Assembly: GCA_025618425.1 (NCBI GenBank)
Contig: CM046835.1
Coordinates: 18,804,436 to 18,868,435, forward strand
Direction: 5' to 3'
Origin: Heliocidaris tuberculata
Taxonomy: Eukaryota; Echinodermata; Echinoidea; Camarodonta; Echinometridae
Length of the DNA stretch: 64,000 nucleotides
The position numbers and the translations under genes were made by a program. The notes under the pieces are model-generated. The model was not told the origin of the DNA and did not search any database. It saw only the letters and a list, made by a program, of their open reading frames with translations. Positions 44,623 through 56,120 of the stretch are shown in pieces (positions within the stretch are counted from its first letter, which is position 1; every line of letters starts with the position of its first letter).

Positions 44623-47600
44623 CTGCGAAACAAGCATTATAGAATTGATTAAAAACGACTGAGTTTAGCCCACAGCCTTGTTGCCATTACTTTACATTTT
44701 ATTAATTAAACAAATTAATACTAATTATACTAATTGTATACAAAATAATAGTCTTCGAATAATTTCCTACAATTTTCTAAATCTTTATAAAAATAGATAT
44801 ATATGTTATGTATTGTTATTTTACTTTCATGTTATTATCTTGCTTTTCTTCTCTGGACATAATAAGTATTCATAATGCATCATCGATCATTCTCACCTAA
44901 CAAACAGCAAGAGAATAGATGCACCATGAAGAGTACTGCACTAGATGACGTCATTGTCACTTAGGGCAAAAGATATCTGTCAATTAGTTAAAAAAAAAGA
45001 TAAGAGAGAGTTTGAAACTGAAACTGAACAAAATTTAACACATGCTACGGCGACAATTAGTTCTAAAAAAACAAAAATCTGTTTTTGGGTATTAGAATCT
45101 GAATGTCCCTGTGTTGTTCAACAATGTTTCTCCCCCCCCCCCTTTAAAAAAAAAAATCTATGAATATATATATATATTTTTTTTTTTTTTTTAAAGAGTT
45201 GTACGACACATGTCACGGCGACAATTTCTCAGGGGTAAATATCCAACATTTAAATACCGAATTCTTAACCCTGCACCAGACACGATACTGAGCCCTAACA
45301 CTAATATCACGTGATACCCAATTGCAACCCTATATCTTTGACGAAATAAAGCCCGGAGCAAATGTATTCGGAGCATATGTAAAAAAGCACCTATAAACAT
45401 TATTGTGGACTTACCGTTTTGCCAATGAATTTAATATTCAGTATGGTTTCGTCATAAACAGTTCTCTGAAGAGCCTGTATTCAAATCAAGAGCAGTGTAC
45501 AAAATCTGAAAGGGATTGTTGCAAATTATATCACGCGATATTATTAAGATGGAGAATCTTATAAGACGTGGAAATATGAAGTCAACGCTTTGAAACAACC
45601 GTAGCCACTGCTTTCTGATGGAGTGTGACAGAGTTTCAGTTCCTCTTGTTGTAATCGTACTAATTAGGCCCTCGTAATGTGTGTGTGAAGGGTTAAATAT
45701 CTTTCTGTTAATGAGTAATGGTATCCAAACTCTAACACTGATGGGGATGATGTAGTATACGCCTAAACGGAAGACTTAATGTAAAATAAATGTTTATGAA
45801 ACAGATTTGGGGAAGTTCCTATTTCGATGTATTTTTATGTTCAAGATGAACATGATGAAGTCCTCTCTGTGGGAACTTTTATATTTCTTTTGTTGTTTTC
45901 CTTAAATAAATACATATATAAAAATACCAAAAGGAATAATGAATAATGGTTACAAGTCCTTCCACCTTGCCGATGACCACTCTTATCACAAGAATTCATT
46001 AGAAGATCCCTGTCCTTTCTTAAATCTCCATCTTTGCGTTTCTGGAAAAAAATTCCTATCTCTTATGACATCGATAGTTGATGCACGCATGCAAACCTCG
46101 TCAGGGAAGCTGATGTCCCGTGCCTGAATATCAGCTTTTCAGTTTCTAACTGCAGCCCCCCAACCCCCCCCCCCCCCCCCCCCCTTCCCGGGGCCCGGAC
46201 TCATGGGAACGTATGAGTTAATAATTAAGTATATCATGCCATATGCATATAGCTACCAGCGGTGTAGGAAGTTGAGGTTACGCCAATATTATTTATTTCG
46301 CGCGAGAAAAGGGAAATGGATATGGAGCAGAGGGTAAAAAATACGAGTTAGATCGATTGGGTCTTTGGAAGCAGGGCTAATTATTTTCGGTTCATTCATT
46401 CATGCTCTGACAAAAAAAAAGATGTGTCATCCGTTGTGTTTGTCAACGATCTCATCGATTCACCTAATCTGGCATTGAAGCATATTTCAATTGTATGACA
46501 CAATACTCCGTGGTCAATTTATTTTATTGACCGAATTCCTAACTCCAACCCTTGACCCAAAAACTATACCTACCCCTAACCCTAACCCTAACCTAGAATA
46601 TTGCATCTTGTAAGCCACTTGTAAAGCGGATTCAGTCGCATTCACCTATTGATGATATTGTCCTGCCTTTATCAACAAACTTTTCCTGATCTATTCCCCA
46701 GGACAACCATACTTTGAACAAATAAACAAATGGGTAAACGTGTTTAAATTAAACGAAACAAAACAGAATAGGCAAGGAGTATTATTCCTTTTGAAATGAT
46801 TCATGTTAATCTTATTTTTAGTAGCAATAATTTTGATGTTGTGTCATCCATCAATATGAAATGCGCCATCTACGAAATACGCCAAGGTATACCATGTATA
46901 CGGTATACGCAATCGAAGTAGAGTGATTGACAAACTTTTGAATGAGCTTATGTGCAGAGGACATTATGGACATATCGACATACTGATGCATTCTCTGAAT
47001 ATTGATTACGTAATTGTACATCAAAATTAGTTGTATTTTATGTATTTGCATATTACAAAGGTAATAGATATTTCATCAATTTAGTGAACACCAGGAAGAG
47101 GTTGCAATAATTGTAGTTCTTTTAGCTCTCAAACAAACAAAAGTGATATTAATTTTGATGCGAAAAAAAAAATTATGTTTTTGCATAATACGAAATCTAC
47201 CCATTAATCCATTCTTCCATATATTGCGGTATATTTCCAAAGGAAAGGAAAGGAAAAACATCGGAAATAGTTATACCAGAATACATCTTTCTTAAATGTA
47301 ATAAATTTATTGCAGTGAAACAAGTTCTTATACTATACATATTGATATATATTGATACATTATGGGTAATATAATCTCGATCTGATATTACAATAATGTG
47401 ATAAAATCATTTCAAAGAGACTTATTTACATAAACATGACAATGAAAATAGAAGTTTATAGTACATCCCTCATGTTGTTATTTTACAAATGTGTTGTATT
47501 ACGGGTAAAGAAATATATTTTATAAGTTCAATATATATACATATATAGGTTCGATTCCCGTCGGAGACAATTTTTCAACCTAAGCAAAAATTTCATAAGG

Positions 47601-48607
47601 GAGGACAGCTCACTTTCGTGTAACAAAACGCAACATCATGAACATCATGTTAAGTTACTTGGAAACTTGGAAACTAAACAAGATTCTTACCTATCTAAAC
47701 ATATTTATTTCTGTAACATACATGTTTAGTATACATCTAAAAAGATTACTAGTACTACAAATCAAAGAATACCTTTCTAAACAACATATTGTAGCTTTTT
47801 GTCGTGAATTCATCAGCAGAGGCATGGCATTGAGGGGGGTGTTGGACCAAATCTCCCAACAAAAACCAAGAGATATTGTCATCAGAATTTCAAATTTGGC
47901 AACGTTGGTATAAATTAGTCTTCAAAAAGAATTGAAATTTGCCGACACAGGTTTGACAACTTCCTCGCAGTGAGCTCGCACAAGCCTTTTTTTTTTTAAA
48001 TCACCTCTAGTGACCCCCTCCCCCCCCCCCCCCTCCGCGTCTTTGAAATAAATGCAAGAGTGAAATAGCCGTAATTAAACAATCGGCCTTATTTGGAAAA
48101 CTGAGGGAAATAATAATTTTTCTTGACAATATTTGTACGGGTTTGACAAATATTTTCAACCTTAACTCCATATTTTTACGCTTCTCAAATCGTCAAAATT
48201 ACATTATGAGTACAAATCAATACGTTTCCCGGTAGGTATAGAAATCTAATGCCTTACTTTTGTTTTCTTTTGGTGCGTTCATTTTCAGACCCAAGACCTT
48301 TAAATACAGAAAAATGTCAGGGGAAATAATTATCACAAAAGCCAGTATTTATGAAGATTAGTATAGCAGATATTAACAAATGTTTTCAACATCATAGTGA
48401 ATGTGGCAAAAATATCTTGTTTAGACCACTTCCAGCAATTAGGAAAGAATCTTTTCTTGTAGATACCTCCTTTATGTCGCAAAAGGTCGTGTTTTCTGTC
48501 ATGTTTTCTCGATATTAGAGGCTACGTCCAAAACGTTAATGTGCATTACAGGTGTAATTTTCAGGTGGTGTGTTCCTGTTAGAGGACGAATGGTTTGGCC
48601 ACTTTTA
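44623..48607. other. intergenic, little recognised
   Basis: Between the two minus-strand genes. It contains poly-C tracts (45132-45142, 46158-46184, 48018-48034), a short CCCTAACCCTAACCCTAACC stretch near 46576 and the SINE fragment at 47548-47611. No exon with matching phase was found; the 5' exons of the vWA-CCP locus may be here but I could not place them. Confidence 0.4.
47548..47611 (+). mobile_element. 5'-truncated SINE copy
   Basis: AGGTTCGATTCCCGTCGGAG, then ACAATTTTTCAACCTAAGC and AAAAATTTCATAAGGGAGG match the box B and tail of the SINE at 38656-38775. The box A half is missing. Confidence 0.8.
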
Positions 48608-48861
48608 TCATGAACGAACAAAAACATGGACTCCAACTTCTTGGACCAGATCCGTAGGATCTTCAAGGGAACCACTTAGTACGCAGTAACGACCCGCTGC
48701 CACCCATGTAAATGCATCACAGTTTACGGTGCTCATGCATTGTTGTGCACATCTGATCTGGGTTGTTGGACCTTCAACTGTTTCAATGCGCTTGCTAGTG
48801 GCAACAGTCTTGTCGGTAAATCGGAGAGAGAAATTGCTCGATGTCTTCCGGGCAGGACCAA
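48608..48861 (-). CDS. exon 5: PAN domain and stop
   Basis: The acceptor GAATATTTAG is preceded by a T-rich tract. Phase 1 in, 83 codons, TGA at 48610-48608. Cys spacing C-x3-C-x6-C, with a fourth Cys after a 10-residue gap, and the final GVHVFVRS strand fit PAN_1. The domain fills the exon. Confidence 0.9.
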
Positions 48862-50170
48862 CTAAATATTCAAAGAAAGTTTTTTTAAAAAATGATTATT
48901 TGCAGTACATTTAAACATGTAGACATATATGCACTTATGTATAATATCTGAACCCATATACCTCGTACAAAGACCGTTATGCAATAACAAACATGCAATA
49001 ACATGCAATAAACAACAATTGTTTATTTGGGATCAATCTGGTTAAAACATGTAAAAGAAATTAAAACGCATGTGTTATATTCGTTTCATGTGGTTTGAGT
49101 GACAATACTTTACAGTTTTTGAAGAGAAATTATATTTATGAGCAGCAGATTGTTTGGTGATCAATATACAATAGACGACTTGATTTTTGAAGAATTTGCA
49201 ATCCTGATAGGGATGTTCATCCGAAATTGGCAACAATTAAGTTGCTTATGATGCAATGCAACATTTTTTTATTGGCATTACTAGACTACATACCCGGTTA
49301 TAATTGAAAGATTAGAATTAGAATTGCTGATCTCCATTTCTTACCCATCTAAATTGTCACTCTTGCCTCACCGTGGATTAATCCATAATTATTGGAATTT
49401 AATACTGGAAAACGTTTGGGGACACATCACAATTGTTCAAAATTTTTACTTTCTATTTTCACTATCCATTTCAAACTTTTCTTTCTTTTTACTTTATTTT
49501 ACCGGTTATTATCTTTGCTCCATTATGAGAATTTCCTCTATTTTCATTCGTAATTGTCGTATAGAACCACTGCATTTTTTTTTTACACAAACCGCTTTCC
49601 ATTTTTACTATAATTTGACAGCAAGCTGCTTCCTTGTATCAGTAAAATGTTATGTTGGTAATCATTGTTTATTGTGATTTTATCAATAATCCAATTGTTA
49701 TTATAATCGATTATATTAAATGCTGTCATGGCAGAGGTCTGAACTTTAGTTGAACCACGCAGAGAAATAAATAATTTTACGCCTCAATTTCCTTACAAAT
49801 CTTTCTTACCAAACAACTTAAATGAATGTTTGTTGTTGTTGTTTTTTTTCAGAGACGTAGGCACGTAGCTATACCTGAGTTAGTCGTAGCCAATGTGGTC
49901 ATCACATTTGCAGTACTTGGTTCAGAAGTAGTAGTTTCTGTTGTTGGGGAGTCAGCGGATGTCGGTGTTGTGGTCACCTGTGTTGTCGGACTAATCGTCG
50001 GTACTGGTGGTGGCTGTATTGTAGTTGTTGTCTGGGTGGTTGTTGGTTGGGAGGTTGTGGTTTCATCCCCACCTAAATTGAGGGAGACAAAATTATGCAA
50101 GAACGCTCATGCAAATGGTTATAGAAGGCAAACGTTTATCTGTGTCTCGAAAATATGATAATAGTAATAG

Positions 50171-50204
<34 letters not shown>

Positions 50205-53200
50205 CAACAATAATAATAATAGTAATGAAATAATAATGTATAATCTTTTTGGATTTCTAGATTTTTCTACATTTTTAAGCTTTTTTCTCATAAAAAGAAG
50301 CATTTTGTATTGCGTATGACTAATTAATAAATGCCTCTGTTAGAGTTATGAAGGGTAATATCACTTCTGGATAAGTTTACACGTAAAAAGAGTGATGCGA
50401 TTTTCTAGCTTTCATACTTACCGTAAATTATGGTTTGGTAGTCTGGGCATCTTTGTGTCTCGTATTTCTGACCGCCCACATATGCATATCCAGCTGAATT
50501 ATCTTTTCCATAATTCACAACAAAAAAGGCTCCATTAGTATTAGACTGCGTTATAGTGTATGTAGCGGTCTGAGCTCCTTGGTAAGGGTAAGCACACATG
50601 GCGCCATTTGATGTTGGAGACGGCACCGTTGGCGTGTATATAGCACTACCGGGAGCAGTGTAAGTAATATCTAAACCTGAACCGGACGCGCATGGGGCCA
50701 CGATGGTAAAGTAGTGGGTTAAAGTAAAACCGAGGCTGTCTGCTCCTGTTATTCGTATGTATGTGGTCTTCAGTGTGTATTGTTCTTCGGGTGGTATGAC
50801 AACCATTGATGTGGCTCCCCTGAGGAATTGCACTACTTGAATGGGCTTATCACTGGTGATACGAAGCATGGTGTTCGTTGTCACTTCTCGACTTTCAGTT
50901 TGACCTTGGCTAAGGCTGACCGATGTACCATCGACGTTGATATTGGTGTTGTCTCTGCCTGCAGTAACCTGAATGTAGTAACCTGTCGAGCCATCTGCAA
51001 ACGGTGGTACGTGAAATGAGGTTCCCCATTTGTCATATGGCATCAGCTGTTCTATGGCATAATCGCAGGATCCGGCAGAAAGTCCAGGACTATAAGCACA
51101 GGCAGATCCACTAACTACCGAAATAGACTGGTTGGCCAGTATTCTCGACCCAGTAAAGTCGTTAGATGAAGTAGTGATAACCATCTGATACCAGGCCGGA
51201 ATCTCCACTTCCAAGTCTGAAAGTGGACTAGTATAGGTAACGCCGTCGTACATAAATGGACCATTGGGTGTAAGACGAACGAATGTTGTTTCACCGGTCG
51301 AAGAGATAACCACTTGTCCAAGACCTGGACCCGCTCGAATTGATGCAAAATATTCCTGGCCTTGAAATTCAAGAGGAATTACACCCGTGGCGCCATATGT
51401 AAATTCCTGTAAAGGAATGAAGTTGCAATCTGCATATCATTAAACTCGACAGCTTAAGTACAATAATAGGGGGTCAAACAGCAAAGTTGCCTTGGATTAT
51501 CACGTTGCCAAAAAAAGGAAAAAATAATTTGCCGATAAATTTTCGCTAAAAATCCCAAAACAAAGAAAAAGGAAACGTTATAACACTGTTAAAATTGCAG
51601 ACTTAAGTTGAAAATGATACTTTGCACAGGCTTTGAGCACAGATGATTATAATGGGGATGTTTGGACTTCGGATCGATGGTATAATGAACAACTAAATGT
51701 CAGATTCCCACCTACCATAATTACAAGAAGTATGACCGAAATAAAGGCGATGATTTGCAAATGTATGATACTCCCTTCGAACATTGTTCAATGCAAAAGC
51801 TTCTCCAGCTCTATTGATACTTACTGCAGAGTTTGATCCATATAAGTACATCCTGAGATTGTTGTCAAGGCTGATTTGTAATGTCCCGTCTTGTAATCCG
51901 GTAGTTCTATCAACTGTTGACTCTGCAGTGTATGTCAGCTTAAAATGCTCGGGCATTCCTAATACGGAGAAGTCTGCAGATGCAGCCTGGGCCGGTCGAG
52001 CTATGGTGAAAGAAGTACCCGATGATCGGTTGGTCTGAATGAAGCATCCGTAGTCTCCGATGTACGTACTGTACTGGCCGCTTGCAAAGAGACCGTAAAC
52101 AAATTCATCGCCAAATCTGGTTGAATCTGCATGATCTCCGACTGTCATGAAGAAAGTAGTTGAATTAAAGGTCAGGATTCATTTATATTATTAATCTTAT
52201 ATTGTCGATCAAAAAGGGTATAAACTAATATAATAGCATATATCCAAGAAAAACACATACACCTACTTCTTCAAGTATGTCCAATAGGGAAAAACAAAGA
52301 TTTCTCATAGAGACCTACCAGGAAAAAAGATGAAAAGAAAGTATTAAAGAAAAACGTTACTTAAAAAAAAAAAATTAGCTATGTATGAAAATCTCCTGAA
52401 CGAGGTCATATACAGCTTTAAAAAAAATCAGAACGTTTGAATTATACTTGGCGTCTTTCAGTCTTTCAAATTTTGCCTAAATCCATAGTGATCTTATTTG
52501 AGAGTGAAAAGCACTCAAAAGAGCGTGAAATTCCACTCTCACAAGCAGTTAAATGAGGGACAACCCTTTTTCGAGTGAAAAAAAGTGGTCACTGTTTCAC
52601 TCAGGAAAGAATGAAACACCAATCCTCTAAAGAGTGAAAATTTTCTCACTCATGTGGACAGAATGGAGATAACTCACTCCTTTCCGAGTGAAATCATCAA
52701 CTCAAGAGTATTTTGACGGGCACGGTTCGCCACGCCGGCTGACACGGCTATCTTGTCAGGATGTCCCCGTGCCTGGCCGAGCTCCCCGTCCGTCCAGTCA
52801 AAATGTATGACCGCTGCTGATGGCTGGAGTAACTGGCACTTGACCGTCAGCTACTGCAAACCACCAGGTCTACCAGCAATCACTCAGCCGTCGATGGCAA
52901 TCAGTCACCTTTCTCGCCTCTTCACAACAGCAGACAATTGGTCATCCCTCGAACAATCAAACACCTTGATTTGAAGATCACTCACCAGCAATCCTTGTCT
53001 CTCAGATCATGAGCCCGTTAATTAACTCAATTAATTACTCAGAAGATTTGTTTGTTGCTTAGATGTAAAGCATCTTTAATTATCATCTCCAAGCAACAAG
53101 GGATTGTAACATCTGATTACCAATTTTTATTAATCTGAAAACTCCTAATATTTATGATATAAATAAATTTCAAGTTGCAGTCTTAATGTTTAAGAAAATG

Positions 53201-53759
53201 AATAATATGGTTCCTATCAATATTGCAAATCTGTTTACTGTGAATATGTTTGTACATGATTCACTCTAGTTGTAAATTACACTATGAAAAAGTTGGTTCG
53301 ACTAAATTGTTAAAGTGTGTTAGGAACGGGTCCGCTCGCTATTCATAAGAACCGCTATTCATTTAACACGCGCTATGAATAGTGGTCCTTATGAGCAGTT
53401 ATGAATAGTGGTCCTTATGAATGGATGTCCTTATGAATAGCGGGAAATTTGTCTATGGTTTGTTCGCTATTCAGAAGGACCGCTTTTCGTACAAAACCGC
53501 TATAAATTTAGTCACGCGTTATGGATAGCGGTCCTTATGAATAAGTGGTCCTTATGAATAGCGGTCCTTATGACTATCGAGGTTACCCCGTTAGGAATCA
53601 CGGTCCTCGAATTTGGAATTCACTTGATAAAGATGTTACATCTTGTACAACCTTAAGTTCATTTAAAGCTAAGTTAAAGCCATGTCTTAATTCTTGCCAA
53701 TTACAATGTAAAAGTCAGTTAATATCATAACATCACCTTATCCTGTACTACAACCCTTT

Positions 53760-53801
<42 letters not shown>

Positions 53802-56089
53802 GTTCTTATCCTTTCCATTTCTACCTCTTTCTCTCTTTTTCGCTTGTTGCCTCTGTTTCCCTGTTCTTCTCTTTCTTACAGGATATATGTGTATGTTTAT
53901 GTACAACATAGTTCATGTGTGTGTTTGTGTGTGTGTGTGGGTGTGTTTATGTGTATGTGTGGAGTAAATATTTGCATTTTCTTTGTAACTACATGTACTA
54001 CTTGACTTATGACTGAACAATTATTTTCTTTGTACATTCATGCATTACTTACTGTGGAACTACAGCTTTTCAAGCTCATCGATTCTTTGTAGTTTCCTTT
54101 TTCTTCATTATTATTTGTACAATGTCATTTATGTATTTAAAAGTAGTATTTTTATTTGATGATGAAATAAAATAAATTGAAGTGAAAAAAATGACTTGAT
54201 TATTGATCAGCGTAACCCTCGGTGAGGTTCATCTGGCCATAATGGAGGCGGATACAGAGAAATAGATTGTTAGAAGCATACATTCCCACAATTCTCGTAC
54301 ACGAAGTAATGTACACTATCTACGCATTTAACAAATCATTGACGTAACAGTTGGTAAATTAATACTTTCTTTAAAACAACATAGTCCTTACTGAATTATC
54401 AAATGTAACCACTGATTCTCGGCAAAACAACTTTATCAAAAAATAATCTATCAAAATGAGTCATGACAAAACGCCTATATCATTTAAATATGCGAATTAT
54501 ATTAATTTTCCTGCCTGAAGCCCAACCTGTATCGATACGTTGTAATCTCTACTGGTTTGTACGTTATAACCGATGTGCTGTCACTTATACCTATCCCTCA
54601 CTACAGCATAGTGCTAAAATATTTAGCACTCTTAATGTAGAGTGACAAATTCACTCCTTTACATTTAGAGAGTACATTGTAGTAATTTTAGGCTAAATTA
54701 GTTCAATTGTTTAAGATTTTGTAACGATTTGTTAACAATAAGTTAAGTCAACAGTAAATAGTTAAAATAATGTTGATGGTTGTTGAGAACAACAAATATT
54801 TTTAAAAGTGAATTCAAGGTTTGAGTTACAAGATCAGCTGGATAGTGGCAGGGGATAGGAATACAGAAGAAAGAGAGAACTACAGTTATTTATAAGGCAA
54901 CAAGAAAGATCAATAAGATCAATATTCACTCGCAACCGCGTAGCCAGGATTTCATTTTAGGGGGCGGTTGTGAGCACGCGCAGTGTGCGAAATTGGTGAT
55001 GAGCACACAAAGCGTGCTCCCCAGGGGGGGAGGGTGCAGGGACGGGGGAGTTTTTTTCCCTCCCGCGCGAAGCGCGAAAGCTCTGACATTTTATAGCAAA
55101 TTTAAGACAAAGATAACGGCTCGTAGCACCTTTTTTTAGGCGGAAAGTTGGTTCGACGCCCGGACTGCTTTTCAATTATTTGGACGCAATACTGCTCTGT
55201 ATGTAAAAGGGGTAGGTGCAGGGAGGGGGGGGGGGGGGGTTATCCCCTTCCCGCGCAAAGCTCGAAAGCTCTGAATTTTTATAGCAAATTTGAGAGAAAG
55301 ATAACGGCTCGTAACACCTTTTTAAAGGCGGAAAGTAGTAGTTCGACGCCCGGACTACTTTTCAATTATCTGGACGCAATACTGCACTGTATGTAACAGG
55401 GGTGGGTGCAGGAACTTTGACGTTTCTAGAAAATTTTTGAGAGAAAGATAACGGCTCGTAGCGCCTTTTTAGGCTTTTTTTCTCTCACTTCCCCCCGCTT
55501 TTTCGCTCTCGCTTTTTTTTTTTTTTTTTTTTTTTTTTTTTGGGGGGGCTTTTTTGGGGGGGCGACCGCCCCATCTCCCCCCTGGCTACGCGCCTGTTCA
55601 CTCGTACTCTCGTGAATTACCCGGAGGCAGTTTATTTTTTTTTTAACATACTCATGTATCATGATATGCGCTCTTTCAAGGTCACCCCCTAAACAAACAA
55701 AATGTGCTAATGGTAAAATTCATTATAAAACCGATAATCTGGTATACAGCGGTCGCTGATTTAGGGGGAAGGGCTGAACCTGAACGTGCCCCCTTACCCT
55801 ATTTGAAAACCAATATGCATACATGGATTACAAAACAAAAACAAAAAACTACCCCACAGTTTTGTAATTATTTAGAATTGTGCCCCTTCTGTTTCTATTC
55901 TTTTTTTTTTTACACCATCCTGGATCGGACCCTGAACATTACCATACTGTCATAGAAACTCATGAAATACCAGGATGAAAACATGAAATAAAGAAAACGG
56001 TTTCAACAATAGTAGTCAGAAATAGATGTAATTATTGCTAACCACACGACTGACATGCCTACAGTTTGGAGCCCCATTTTAGGTTGTTG

Positions 56090-56120
<31 letters not shown>

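Noticed and set aside
46573..46595. Telomere-like CCCTAA repeats
   Set aside because: Only three exact units within a degenerate CCTAAC-rich sentence; not evidence for a telomere or fusion.
50828..51019. Plus-strand frame over the IgGFc-binding exon, and others at 49826 and 51784
   Set aside because: Shadows of the confident minus-strand exons.
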